In this document: positions 1 through 8,042 of the stretch, piece by piece
How positions within the stretch are numbered: position 1 is the stretch's first letter
Layout: each line of letters begins with the position of its first letter
NCBI GenBank assembly: GCA_910588655.1
Contig: CAJUPJ010000003.1
Span: 92,430 to 156,429 of the forward strand
Length of the DNA: 64,000 nt
Direction of reading: 5' to 3'
DNA from: an uncultured Lachnospiraceae bacterium
GTDB lineage: Bacteria; Bacillota; Clostridia; Lachnospirales; Lachnospiraceae
Notes under the pieces: model-generated
What the model was told of the DNA's origin: nothing
What the model saw: only the letters and a program-made list of their open reading frames with translations
Database searches by the model: none
Program-made: the position numbers and the translations under genes

Positions 1-2
1 TT

Positions 3-971
3 TACCATACTTCAAGGGGTGCAGCAGTACGTTTCTGGGGAAAGGAGCTGGTAGTAAAAGGAACAGGGTTTTATGAGTGTTATTCTCCAGAGGACGGAGG
101 TGCAGTTATGGCAAGAGGCGGGAAAGCCGTTATAGAGGACTGCCATTTCCATGACTGTGAGGCAAAACGGGGTGGTGCAATATATGGCACAAATGGAACT
201 GTTATATCAGGATGCCGTTTTACAAGGTGCAATGTAGCAGAATATGGGGCGGCAGTATATTATTCAGGTTCACTTGATGGAAAATCTTCAGGGCTTGGAT
301 ATTCGGACTGCCATCCGTCAGGTGCTGAAATTGTACAGCATCTCACTTCGCAGAGAGAGGTTATAATAAAAGGTGAGTACCATATAGGTGTATCTACTAT
401 AATTGACTGCCCTGTATCAGTAGGGCTTGGTGGCAGACTTGTAATTGAAAATGCTAATATATACCTTAATTACCCGCTGCGTTGTTCAGGAAGCCTTATA
501 ATTAATAATGTAAGGATTGTATCTAACCATCTTGAAGACGGTGACATGATATACCTGGATAATGCCAAAGAATGCAGTATACACCATTGTGAGCTTGACG
601 GCATGTTAAAAACTGGCGGTGTTAATTTATTAAACACACGTATAAGCATTACTAAATCACTTTTCCGCAATATGGAAGGAGGCAGGGCGGTCTATAACGC
701 GTACCAGCCTGAGATATCAGACTGTATATTTAATTTCTGCCAGAAAGGTGCAATCTACAGCCAGGGCGGCAATATAGAAAGGTGCGTGTTTATAAACTGC
801 CGGGCAAAAAGTGGGGCTGGTGTACAGATGTACGGAAGGAAAGGTACTATAAAGAACTGTATATTCAGGAGATGTGTGTCAGAATACAGCGGCGGGGCTG
901 TCGACAGGGTGGCAGGCATGAGGGTTGAAAAATGTACATACGAAGACTGTAAACCAGACAATATTTCGTAA
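3..971 (+). CDS. Right-handed beta-helix repeat protein, 3' part only
   Basis: The reading frame is open from base 3 to the stop at 969-971, so the gene begins upstream of this window. The ATG at 108 is internal and has no ribosome binding site of its own. The visible roughly 322 residues consist of short repeats of the type 'CxFxxCxAxxGGAIY', with regularly spaced Cys, Gly-Gly-Ala and Asn ladders. This pattern is typical of right-handed parallel beta-helix or Pmp-like surface proteins. No membrane anchor, sortase motif or catalytic motif is visible in this part. The N-terminus, including any signal peptide, lies outside the window. Function is unknown; a surface or carbohydrate-binding role is an inference from the fold. 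A palindromic repeat starts directly after the stop. Confidence 0.75.
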   Translation, partial: YHTSRGAAVRFWGKELVVKGTGFYECYSPEDGGAVMARGGKAVIEDCHFHDCEAKRGGAIYGTNGTVISGCRFTRCNVAEYGAAVYYSGSLDGKSSGLGYSDCHPSGAEIVQHLTSQREVIIKGEYHIGVSTIIDCPVSVGLGGRLVIENANIYLNYPLRCSGSLIINNVRIVSNHLEDGDMIYLDNAKECSIHHCELDGMLKTGGVNLLNTRISITKSLFRNMEGGRAVYNAYQPEISDCIFNFCQKGAIYSQGGNIERCVFINCRAKSGAGVQMYGRKGTIKNCIFRRCVSEYSGGAVDRVAGMRVEKCTYEDCKPDNIS

Positions 972-972
972 G

Positions 973-1430
973 ACATAATTATTTTTTACTGGTATGTGGT
1001 GGATTGGTGGACGGACGCAGGGTTTCCATGTCCAGCTAAATATTATTACATAACAGGAAAGTATGTCGGAGACATGGCTTTTGCACGCATTCCGCTACGT
1101 TAGCCCACGCAGCGGCACATAAAGCCCATATATCCCCAAAAAACCTCCTGGGATATATGGGCTTAAATGCCGGCGGTGCTAAAGTGCCCCTGTCATGTAA
1201 TAATATTTAGCTGGAACACTGGAAACCTGCTGTTCCCTGGCAAAGCCACCAGAATATAATTAGTATAACTGGAAATTATGGTGTGGGGTAAGATGATTTA
1301 GACGTACGATAGTCTGTGGTATCGTATTTTTTTATGTTAATACCTATGCAATTGACACTTGCATAATGTAATACGTAACTAGCAGAATAACATCCTTCTC
1401 CTGCTCTGGCACGTAAAACCGTCCGTCATT
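973..1430. repeat. Composite palindromic element, copy A (second half deleted)
   Basis: This fills the 463 bases between the beta-helix gene and the hemolysin-family gene. It contains one complete hairpin module (about 1021-1227) with apical arms at 1122-1136 and 1150-1164. The core 'CCGCTACGTTAGCCCACG' matches the modules at 10.7 and 23.3 kb. The part after 1280 resembles the linker and far right end of the 23.2-kb copy: 'CTAGCAGAATAACATCC' and then a segment like 'GGCAC..AAACCGTCCGTC'. This copy is therefore an internal deletion derivative of a two-module element. No other gene is visible in this gap. Confidence 0.7.
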
Positions 1431-1434
1431 CTAT

Positions 1435-2763
1435 TTATTCCCCGTCTTCGTCCCTGTCTTCCTGCTGGTTTTCCTCATTATTTTCTTCCCTTGGAAGCAG
1501 GTGGAGTTTAACCTTTTCTATACGGGTTTTAGATGATTCAATTACAGTATACCTGGCATATTCGTCTTCTGCCGATTCCCCTGCATCTGGAAAATGTCCA
1601 AGCAGGTTTATTATATGGCCGGCTATTGAATCATAGTCTTCGGATTGTATTTTTATTCCAAGTGCCTCATCAATGTCATCAAGTTTTGCAATTCCAAGCA
1701 GGATATAGTTTTCATCATCAATCTTTGTAATCTCGTCTTCTTCATTAAAATCATATTCATCCCGGATATCACCAACTATTTCCTCAATTAAATCTTCCAT
1801 AGTAAGTATACCAGAGGTTGAACCATATTCATCAAGGACTATTGCCATTGTTATAGAATTCTTTTTCATTTCAAAAAACAGTTCAGATATTTTCTTATAT
1901 TCATAAGTAAAATAAGCTTCCCTCATTACATTATTGATATGGAATTCTTCTTTAGCACCATGATAGAAAAATACATCTTTAAGGTTCACTATTCCAAGTA
2001 TATTGTCGCGGCTGTCGTCAAATACTGGCATTCGTGAATATTTTTCTTTGGAATAACATTCTATAAGCTCATCATATGACAAACCTACACTTGCAAATTC
2101 CACATCCATTTTAGGCACCATTACATCTTTTGCAAGAGAGTCACCAAAATCTACAACATTGGTAATCATTTTTCTCTCTACTGTTTCAATTACGCCTTCT
2201 TCGTGGCTTAAATCAAGTATTGTACGAAGTTCATTTTCAGTAATTGCTGGACGTTCCTGGCCATTTGTCTGGAAAATACCCATAAGAGCTTTAGAAAGCT
2301 TGTCAAACAGGAAAGAAAGCGGATAGAGCAGGCTGGTAAGTGTGTATACAGGTTTTGCATATGCAAGTGCCATTTTCTCGCTGTTCATAGATGCAAATGA
2401 TTTAGGCACTATCTCACCAAATATAATTACAAGAATAGTAAGTATACCGGTGGCAAGCCCTGTAACTGCGCTTTCCATTGTTGTTAAACCAGCTTTCTTT
2501 GCCAGTCCTATGGCAAACGAGGTTGTCAGTGAGGATGCAGAAAGGTTCACTATGTTATTGCCTATAAGTATTGTGCTTAAAAGCTTTGTAGGGTTTTCAA
2601 CAAGCTTAAGTACAAGAGCGGCATTTTTAGTGCCTTCATCCGCCATAGACTTTATGCGCATTTTACTAACAGTTGTAAGACATGTCTCTGCTGATGAAAA
2701 AAATGCAGAGAGCAGCAGAAGGATAAGTAATATTGCTATCCTCGACGCGTCACTAGAATCCAA
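1435..2763 (-). CDS. Hemolysin/CorC (CNNM-type) family CBS-domain membrane protein
   Basis: This 442-residue protein has the family layout. An N-terminal DUF21/CNNM membrane region (about residues 7-160, roughly four hydrophobic segments) contains the 'GEIVPK' motif at 116-121. A pair of CBS domains follows (about 212-265 and 278-335), then a C-terminal CorC/HlyC domain (about 345-425) and an acidic tail. The start codon is TTG at 2763-2761, preceded by 'GGAGTG' seven bases upstream; no better ATG exists. Family members are linked to Mg2+ or Co2+ efflux and homeostasis. The name hemolysin is historical, so ion transport is the likelier role. It is transcribed alone, convergent with the beta-helix gene. 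Confidence 0.9.
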   Translation of the reverse strand: MDSSDASRIAILLILLLLSAFFSSAETCLTTVSKMRIKSMADEGTKNAALVLKLVENPTKLLSTILIGNNIVNLSASSLTTSFAIGLAKKAGLTTMESAVTGLATGILTILVIIFGEIVPKSFASMNSEKMALAYAKPVYTLTSLLYPLSFLFDKLSKALMGIFQTNGQERPAITENELRTILDLSHEEGVIETVERKMITNVVDFGDSLAKDVMVPKMDVEFASVGLSYDELIECYSKEKYSRMPVFDDSRDNILGIVNLKDVFFYHGAKEEFHINNVMREAYFTYEYKKISELFFEMKKNSITMAIVLDEYGSTSGILTMEDLIEEIVGDIRDEYDFNEEDEITKIDDENYILLGIAKLDDIDEALGIKIQSEDYDSIAGHIINLLGHFPDAGESAEDEYARYTVIESSKTRIEKVKLHLLPREENNEENQQEDRDEDGE

Positions 2764-2936
2764 ATAATCACTCCATTCAAATAAATCTATTGTTTATGTA
2801 CGACAATAAATATTTTAATGGTGAAACCGGAAATTGTCAAGCCTGCCATTACAGGAAAGGAAAAATTTAAGGGATATTTTATATATATAATAATTGTTAT
2901 AATGGATATATGTATGGCATAGCTAATGTCACAAAA

Positions 2937-2968
2937 TATACCTTAAAAAGTGCATACTGTACCAGATA
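2937..2968 (+). promoter_or_regulatory. Candidate LytTR-type direct repeat upstream of the kinase gene
   Basis: TACC occurs at 2939 and again at 2960, a 21-bp period (two helix turns), which is the spacing LytTR regulators recognise. The block 'ATATACCTTAAAAAGTGCA' closely matches 'ATATACCCTGAAAAGTGCA' at 6708-6726, upstream of the second LytTR regulator gene. It ends just before a weak -35 region (2971-2976) that is 17 bases from a TATAAT (2994-2999). Binding is inferred, not shown. Confidence 0.45.
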
Positions 2969-2989
2969 TATAAACTTTTTTGAAATTTT

Positions 2990-3021
2990 TTGCTATAATT
3001 ATTAAATAATAATTATAGCAA
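2990..3021. promoter_or_regulatory. Perfect 14-bp dyad over the kinase promoter
   Basis: 'TTGCTATAATTATT' (2990-3003) is followed by four bases and its exact reverse complement (3008-3021). A TATAAT lies in each arm. The dyad is 33 bases upstream of the kinase start and could be an operator, a bidirectional promoter or a leader hairpin. Confidence 0.4.
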
Positions 3022-3054
3022 TATTTTCTACTATTATAGAAAGCAGGTGATGTA

Positions 3055-4356
3055 ATGTTAGGAGGTTCTGTATTTATAGCATTAACCAGGTTTGTAATAA
3101 GTGTTGCGGGTGTAATTATATTTTATGTGCTGATAAGTACACCACGTTTTGACACAAAGAGGACAGTATTATTTTACTCATGTTTTTCAGTTGCTGTTTC
3201 ATTAATGCTTTGTATCTGGTATATTAAAGACTGGGATAACTGTATAAGGATGGGACCGTTTACTGCATATATATGTTTTGTGGTATTTGCTATATTTATG
3301 AGCAGTGGTTCGCTGTTTTTATCTGTATATAAACTGGCGCTTGATTTTTACCTGCTTGCACTATTTTTAATTGGCTCTATAGAAATTTCAGTTATTTTCT
3401 TTAACAGAAATATATGGGCAGATATAATTTCACGTATTATTTTAATTATAATTATGTCATACTTTATTAACAAATATTTGAAAGTACCTGTTAAAGAGTT
3501 TAGTATTTATGTGGAAGAAGAACTTGACTGGTTTAGTGCAGCAGTTATGATAATGAGCCTGGTATTTGGCATAGGCTATATCTTAAATCCAGGTCTTGAG
3601 CATACACCATTCAGGATTTTCCAGATTGGAATGAACCTTTTTCTGACTGGGATTCTCCAGATACTTATGTACAGGCTGTACCTGCATATTGGAAAGGAGC
3701 AGGAGTACCAGAGGGAAAACCAGCTTATGCAGATGAACCACAGGCTGTTAGAGAGACAGATGGAGATTTTAGACGAGTCCGTTGCATCAAGCAGAAGGAT
3801 ATGCCATGATATAAGGCATCATAACACAGTTATTGCAGAATTTGCACAAAGAGGCCAGTATACAGAACTGTTACAATATCTTAAAGAATATGAGAAGATA
3901 ACTAATATTGGGGTAAATAAATTTATCTGTGCTAATACAGCAGTTAATAACATTCTTTCTGCATATACAAGAAAAGCAGAAAAAGAAAATATAAATGTTA
4001 CAATGGATGTAGAACTGGAACGTAAGTTCCCTGTACCCAATATTGACCTTGTAACAATATTATCAAATGCTTATGAAAATGCAATTTATGGCTGCATGGA
4101 GGTTTTAAAGTATGAAGAAAAAGAATGTTTTATTAATATATTTATAAAAAGAAAAAGAAATAAACTTGTTATCTGCTGCAGCAATACATGCCGGGCAGAA
4201 ACAGAAATTATGCATGGACAGCCAAAACCTGAATTTACAGGGGGAATTGGTGTATCAAGTATAGTTAAAACAGCAGAAAAGTATGGCGGTGAATATGATT
4301 TTAAAAATAATAATGGGATTTTTGTATTCCGTCTTATAATGAATATACCACAATAA
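3055..4356 (+). CDS. GHKL sensor histidine kinase (AgrC/HPK10-like)
   Basis: The 433-residue protein has an N-terminal sensor of about six or seven membrane segments (roughly 1-215), a linker coiled coil, and a cytoplasmic kinase core. The phospho-acceptor is His251 in 'CHDIRHHN'. The N-box holds Asn338 and Asn342 in 'SNAYENAIYG', and the G-box is 'GGIGVSSIVKTAEKYGG'. This is the HPK10 type that partners LytTR response regulators in peptide quorum sensing and related systems. The ATG at 3055 follows 'CAGGTGATGTA'. The response regulator gene starts 41 bases after the stop and forms an operon with it. No agrB or agrD-like pheromone gene is visible nearby, so the signal is unknown. Confidence 0.88.
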   Translation: MLGGSVFIALTRFVISVAGVIIFYVLISTPRFDTKRTVLFYSCFSVAVSLMLCIWYIKDWDNCIRMGPFTAYICFVVFAIFMSSGSLFLSVYKLALDFYLLALFLIGSIEISVIFFNRNIWADIISRIILIIIMSYFINKYLKVPVKEFSIYVEEELDWFSAAVMIMSLVFGIGYILNPGLEHTPFRIFQIGMNLFLTGILQILMYRLYLHIGKEQEYQRENQLMQMNHRLLERQMEILDESVASSRRICHDIRHHNTVIAEFAQRGQYTELLQYLKEYEKITNIGVNKFICANTAVNNILSAYTRKAEKENINVTMDVELERKFPVPNIDLVTILSNAYENAIYGCMEVLKYEEKECFINIFIKRKRNKLVICCSNTCRAETEIMHGQPKPEFTGGIGVSSIVKTAEKYGGEYDFKNNNGIFVFRLIMNIPQ

Positions 4357-4397
4357 CTATTCCAGAAGTTAGGAAAATATGGCAAAGGAGTGCAGAA

Positions 4398-5144
4398 ATG
4401 TATCTGATAGCGCTTTGTGATGATGAGGCAGATGCAATCCAGAAGACAGAAGATATGCTTGGAAATTACCAGAGAGAACACAAGTGGCTGGATTTTGCAA
4501 TAGAACGTTTTGAAAATGCGGATATGCTTCTTAATAAGGCAAAAGAAGAAAATTATATGCCTGACTTAATATTAATGGATATTTATATGCCAGATAAGCT
4601 TGGCACGGAAGTTGCCAAAGAATTACGCAGTATGGGAAATGAAAGCAGGATTATTTTTCTTACTGCATCCAGGGAACATGCACTTGATGCTTTTGGGGTA
4701 GGTGCAGTACAGTATCTTGTAAAACCAGTGCATGAAGAAGATTTATACAGGGTGCTTGACATGCTTTTAAAAGATATAACAGAGGAGCGCAACAAGTATA
4801 TTCTTATAAAAACAGATGGCAGGATACAACGTGTATATGTAAACAGTATTGTGTATTGTGAAGCACAGAGAAAGACACAGTACCTGTATATTGAGGGTGG
4901 AACAAAATATACATTACATCTGACTATGGCAGAAATCTATGGAATGTTGTCCAGCTACCAGGAGTTTGTGAGGACAGGGGCGGCTTATATTGTAAACCTG
5001 GAATATATAGACAGCCTGAATTCACAGTATATAAGTCTTGTCACAGGAAAGAAAATATATCTGCCAAGAGGCGCTTATAAAGGCTTAAAGGAGCAGTATT
5101 TCAGATATTATTGTGGGGGGGGGCAGGACATAACTGGTAAATGA
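4398..5144 (+). CDS. LytTR-family response regulator 1 (AgrA-like)
   Basis: This 248-residue protein has a receiver domain (about 1-120) with acidic residues at 8-10, phospho-acceptor Asp61 in 'LILMDIYMP', Thr89 and Lys109. A LytTR DNA-binding domain follows (about 138-238). It is the cognate partner of the adjacent GHKL kinase. A ribosome binding site 'AAGGAGTG' precedes the ATG. Its closest visible relative is the second LytTR regulator at 6840-7604, with the same Asp61/Thr89/Lys109 numbering. The last codons include a run of nine G at 5115-5123, which gives the tail 'CGGGQDITGK'. Slippage there would change only the extreme C-terminus. Confidence 0.9.
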   Translation: MYLIALCDDEADAIQKTEDMLGNYQREHKWLDFAIERFENADMLLNKAKEENYMPDLILMDIYMPDKLGTEVAKELRSMGNESRIIFLTASREHALDAFGVGAVQYLVKPVHEEDLYRVLDMLLKDITEERNKYILIKTDGRIQRVYVNSIVYCEAQRKTQYLYIEGGTKYTLHLTMAEIYGMLSSYQEFVRTGAAYIVNLEYIDSLNSQYISLVTGKKIYLPRGAYKGLKEQYFRYYCGGGQDITGK

Positions 5145-5233
5145 CATTACAAACCAGTAAAGTAAACCACTTCACATACAGATACATACAGACATAAATT
5201 TACAAAGGCTTTTACTGAAAGGAGCAATGACAA

Positions 5234-5536
5234 ATGGATAAACAGAAAAAAACTTATGGGAAGGCTATGTGTGAGGAAATACAAAGTACATTATACATCA
5301 CAGATGAAAAAGAAGACAATGGTTTAAGTGTCATTCTTATTAATGATATTATAGATGCCAGGAAAAGGGAAGGGATTACACAGAGGCAGATTGAGAGCAT
5401 GAGTGGTGTAAAACAGCCTATTATATCAAGAATGGAAAGAGGCACAACAGACCCTAAGCTGTCTACAGTCCTGAAGATATTAAGTTCGTTAGGGAAAACA
5501 TTGCAGATAGTTCCATTACAGGAAGTAGAAAAATAA
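5234..5536 (+). CDS. XRE-family helix-turn-helix protein
   Basis: The 100-residue protein has a Cro/CI helix-turn-helix over about residues 33-90 ('GITQRQIESMSGVKQPIISR' is the recognition part), with a charged N-terminal extension. Size and layout resemble HigA-type antitoxins and stand-alone XRE regulators. The gene has 'AAAGGAGC' upstream and is followed by a terminator. No HigB/RelE-type toxin gene lies on either side, so it is either an orphan antitoxin or an independent regulator. It lies 89 bases after the LytTR regulator and may share its transcript. Confidence 0.75.
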   Translation: MDKQKKTYGKAMCEEIQSTLYITDEKEDNGLSVILINDIIDARKREGITQRQIESMSGVKQPIISRMERGTTDPKLSTVLKILSSLGKTLQIVPLQEVEK

Positions 5537-5563
5537 ATCAAAGTTAAATGTGGGAGATACTGT

Positions 5564-5594
5564 ATGCTGGTTTTTAGAAGAACCAGCATTTTTA
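5564..5594 (+). terminator. Rho-independent terminator after the XRE gene
   Basis: The stem 'ATGCTGGTT' (5564-5572) pairs with 'AACCAGCAT' (5581-5589) and is followed by a run of T. Confidence 0.75.
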
Positions 5595-5745
5595 ATGCTT
5601 TACACTTAAATTTAGTTTTGATATAATACTATATAATGATATTACGGATTGATACATTGATGAAAATATAAAAAGAGTTTATGCCAGTGCTGCGGCTATA
5701 AACTTTAAATACATAAAAAGGCAGCGCAGAAAAGGGGTTATTATT

Positions 5746-6222
5746 ATGAATATAAATGGAATTACTAATAATACAAATATACCAGAAACCATGCCACGTA
5801 CCGTTGCGCAGGCTGAAGACAGGGGATATGACAAGGCTTCAATAAAGCAGATGGCACGTTCAGGAAAGATAGAATGTGAAACATGTGCAAACAGGAAATA
5901 CAAAGACGGCTCTGATGAGATGGTTTCTTTCAAGTCACCAGCACATATTTCACCACAGTCTGCTGCTTCGGCTGTCAGGTCACATGAGCAGGAGCATGTA
6001 AGCAATGCATATAAAAAAGCGGCTAATAACAATGGCAAGGTTATGCAGGCAAGTGTAAGGATTAAAACTTCCATATGCCCTGAATGTGGCAGAAGCTATG
6101 TTTCAGGCGGGGAAACAACAACGCAGATAAAGTATAATGAAGAAAACCCATATGGAAAGAGTTTTAAAAGTGCTGATGCGGCAGGAGTTATAGGAAGTAA
6201 CTTTGATTTAAAAAACGAATAA
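5746..6222 (+). CDS. Putative zinc metalloprotease-like protein with HEQEH motif
   Basis: This 158-residue cytoplasmic-type protein carries 'RSHEQEHVSNAYKKA' (His80, Glu81, His84), an HExxH-like zinc motif. It also has two CxxC pairs (Cys44/Cys47 and Cys111/Cys114) that could bind a structural metal. The HEQEHV signature is shared with the SprA-related/putative metalloprotease group, for which I know no established function. No signal peptide is visible. An AT-rich promoter-like stretch (TATAAT near 5630) lies upstream, and the ATG at 5746 is chosen because translation from it runs into conserved sequence. It is monocistronic, located between the XRE gene and the L32 gene. Proteolysis is an inference from the motif only. 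Confidence 0.55.
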   Translation: MNINGITNNTNIPETMPRTVAQAEDRGYDKASIKQMARSGKIECETCANRKYKDGSDEMVSFKSPAHISPQSAASAVRSHEQEHVSNAYKKAANNNGKVMQASVRIKTSICPECGRSYVSGGETTTQIKYNEENPYGKSFKSADAAGVIGSNFDLKNE

Positions 6223-6238
6223 AATGGATTAAAAATGA

Positions 6239-6267
6239 TTGACAAATTAATTCCTAATTGATATAAT
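6239..6267 (+). promoter_or_regulatory. Sigma-A promoter of rpmF
   Basis: Consensus TTGACA (6239-6244) and TATAAT (6262-6267) are separated by exactly 17 bases, placing the transcript start about 35 bases before the L32 start codon. Confidence 0.75.
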
Positions 6268-6312
6268 TGGAAAAGTGCTGATTATGGAAGTAACTAGGAG
6301 GTGGAATATAGA

Positions 6313-6495
6313 ATGTCAATTTGTCCAAAGAATAAATCTTCAAAGTCACGCAGGGACAAGAGAAGAGCAAACTGGAAAATGACTGTACCAAATTTAGTAA
6401 GGTGCAGCAAATGTGGGTCTTTAATGATATCACACAGAGTATGTAAGTCATGTGGTTCATATAATAAAAAAGAAATTCTTGCCAGCGCTGAGTAA
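6313..6495 (+). CDS. rpmF: 50S ribosomal protein L32
   Basis: The 60-residue basic protein has the L32 pattern: an N-terminal 'KSSKSRRDKRRANWKM' segment followed by a four-cysteine zinc ribbon 'CSKCG...CKSCG'. The ATG at 6313 is chosen because AGGAGGT lies about nine bases upstream; an earlier GTG at 6301 overlaps that ribosome binding site. It is a component of the large ribosomal subunit. The yceD (DUF177) gene that often precedes rpmF in Firmicutes is absent, and the gene has its own strong promoter and terminator. Confidence 0.95.
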   Translation: MSICPKNKSSKSRRDKRRANWKMTVPNLVRCSKCGSLMISHRVCKSCGSYNKKEILASAE

Positions 6496-6500
6496 GCGGT

Positions 6501-6536
6501 AAGCTTCGTAAAACTTGAAGTTTGTAGAAGCTTTTT
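6501..6536 (+). terminator. Terminator after rpmF
   Basis: 'AAGCTTC' (6501-6507) pairs with 'GAAGCTT' (6527-6533). An inner 'AAACTT/AAGTTT' pair extends the stem and TTTTT follows. The remaining bases to 6700 hold only short open frames, for example a 19-codon TTG frame after 'AAAGGAGGG' near 6615, that I do not support as a gene. Confidence 0.6.
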
Positions 6537-6708
6537 GGCCTGGATTGAAATTTTAATATGGCACAAGAGTCAATATGTCTATGGGATTAGGTGTATTGGC
6601 TTTTTTGTTTTTCTAAAGGAGGGATATTGCTATTGAAGAAAATACCAGGATGGAGTTTTTCTGGAGATAGAGGAGGCAATAAATAAGCATAGGGGATTGT
6701 TTACAATA

Positions 6709-6770
6709 TATACCCTGAAAAGTGCAATCTATTTCCCTGATATTGAAAAAAACACAGTTTATGATACATT
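6709..6770 (+). promoter_or_regulatory. Candidate LytTR direct repeat plus promoter of regulator 2
   Basis: 'CCCTGA' occurs at 6713 and 6735, a 22-bp period. The upstream block 'ATATACCCTGAAAAGTGCA' matches the one before the kinase gene. It is directly followed by TTGAAA (6743-6748), a 16-base spacer and TACATT (6765-6770). An activator site abutting the -35 box is the usual LytTR layout. This is inferred from sequence only. Confidence 0.45.
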
Positions 6771-6839
6771 TAAATTATAATAAACAGGCTGTAATGCCTG
6801 CTGTTTTACAGTAGTTTTATTATAAGGAGGAAATGGAAA

Positions 6840-7604
6840 ATGTACACAATAGTGTTATGTGATGATGAACCTGCTGAGCTTGACAAAGTTGAGAAACTAT
6901 TATCCATCTATTATGAAAAGGAACAAAATGCCAGATACCAGATAAGGAAATTTAGAAGCACATATGAACTGTTGTACAATTTCAGGAAAAAAGAGTATGT
7001 ACCAGACCTTCTGCTGCTTGATATTTATATGCCAGGGATGACAGGAGTTGAGCTTGCAGAGGAACTGCGGCGTGATGGCTGTGATGTACCAGTTATATTT
7101 ATTACGGCATCAAAAGAACATGCACTGGATGCTTATGGTATAGATGCTATACAGTACCTTGTTAAACCTTTTGAAAAGGAAAGGTTTTTCCATGCAATGG
7201 ATATCGCATGGAAAAGGACATGCGTTAAACAGGAGGAAGAGATTATTATAAAGCTTGTAAGCGGAATACATAAACTGCATTCGGATGATATTATTTATTG
7301 TGAAACACAAAGAAATTACCAGATATTATTTCAGAAATCAGATGAATATAAAGTGCGTATGAGCAGTGGTGAGCTGTATGGTATGTTATGCAAGTTCCAA
7401 CAGTTTGAAAAGTGTGGACGCTCATATATTTTAAACATGAACCATATTATACATATAAACAAAGAAGAAATACATATGGATAATGGAAATAAGGTTTACA
7501 TACCAAGAAACAGGGCAGCAGAATTTTCTAAAATATATTTTGATTATTATTTCAGGGAGTGTGGACAGGGGCGTCCAGATAATAGTAATAATGCTGCTTT
7601 GTAA
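6840..7604 (+). CDS. LytTR-family response regulator 2, orphan
   Basis: The 254-residue protein is a paralogue of the regulator at 4398-5144. It has a receiver domain with Asp61 in 'LLLLDIYMP', Thr89 and Lys109, then a LytTR DNA-binding domain (about 138-240). The start at 6840 follows a strong 'AAGGAGG'. No histidine kinase gene is adjacent; the nearest is the GHKL kinase 2.5 kb upstream. A shared operator-like block upstream of both loci suggests cross-regulation or phosphorylation by the same kinase, which is inference. Confidence 0.88.
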   Translation: MYTIVLCDDEPAELDKVEKLLSIYYEKEQNARYQIRKFRSTYELLYNFRKKEYVPDLLLLDIYMPGMTGVELAEELRRDGCDVPVIFITASKEHALDAYGIDAIQYLVKPFEKERFFHAMDIAWKRTCVKQEEEIIIKLVSGIHKLHSDDIIYCETQRNYQILFQKSDEYKVRMSSGELYGMLCKFQQFEKCGRSYILNMNHIIHINKEEIHMDNGNKVYIPRNRAAEFSKIYFDYYFRECGQGRPDNSNNAAL

Positions 7605-7676
7605 CACCAATAGTCTGTAATGGACTTTATGGTTAAAAAGAGTGGATTTCAAGAATTTCCTCATTAAATACAGGAA

Positions 7677-7874
7677 TCAGATTTCCATAAAACACATGCA
7701 CTGCATCGCAGCAACTGCCTTATTATCATGCTGTACATCTGTAAGCTTCATACTAAAAGGAATTCCCCTTTCCTGGACAGAACGTTTTAAGAAAATACGG
7801 ATTGCCGCAGGAAGGTCCATTCCCAGTTCCTCATATATAGTTGTTACATCTTTAGTAAATACAATTGAATGTTT
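7677..7874 (-). pseudogene. Decayed RelB/DinJ-family antitoxin remnant
   Basis: On the minus strand this 65-codon frame encodes a recognisable RelB/DinJ core ('DVTTIYEELGMDLPAAIRIF', then 'RSVQERGIPF'). It has no start codon: an in-frame TAA lies immediately upstream of the retained part, and the N-terminal ribbon ('M..VNIRVD..') is missing. The C-terminal part also appears frameshifted; a second frame reads 'IPVFNEEILEIHSF'. No intact RelE/YafQ toxin gene is present. The rest of 7605-8042 shows nothing further that I can support. Confidence 0.55.
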
Positions 7875-8042
7875 TTATACTTCTATTGTATGATAATAAT
7901 ATATATTTTTTAAGCATTATATGAAATTTTTTCAAATTTATATAAAAATTGATGGAAACATTTTTTGCATATTTTTTCTTGGATGAATATTCTTATGAGC
8001 AAACAACTAAAGTAACAAAAGTGATTTAATATATTTATAAAA

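Noticed and set aside
2342..2767. 141-codon plus-strand frame opposite the hemolysin-family gene
   Set aside because: Shadow of the real minus-strand gene, whose domains are intact.
5234..5536. XRE protein considered as a HigBA toxin-antitoxin pair
   Set aside because: No toxin-like reading frame on either strand in the flanking 90-200 bases.
6615..6690. 19-codon TTG peptide frame, considered as a quorum-sensing pheromone gene
   Set aside because: It has a decent AAAGGAGGG site, but no AgrD-like features, no processing protease gene nearby, and an equally open overlapping frame.
7642..7893. 83-codon plus-strand frame after LytTR regulator 2
   Set aside because: The opposite strand encodes the RelB/DinJ remnant; the plus-strand translation resembles nothing and lacks a ribosome binding site.
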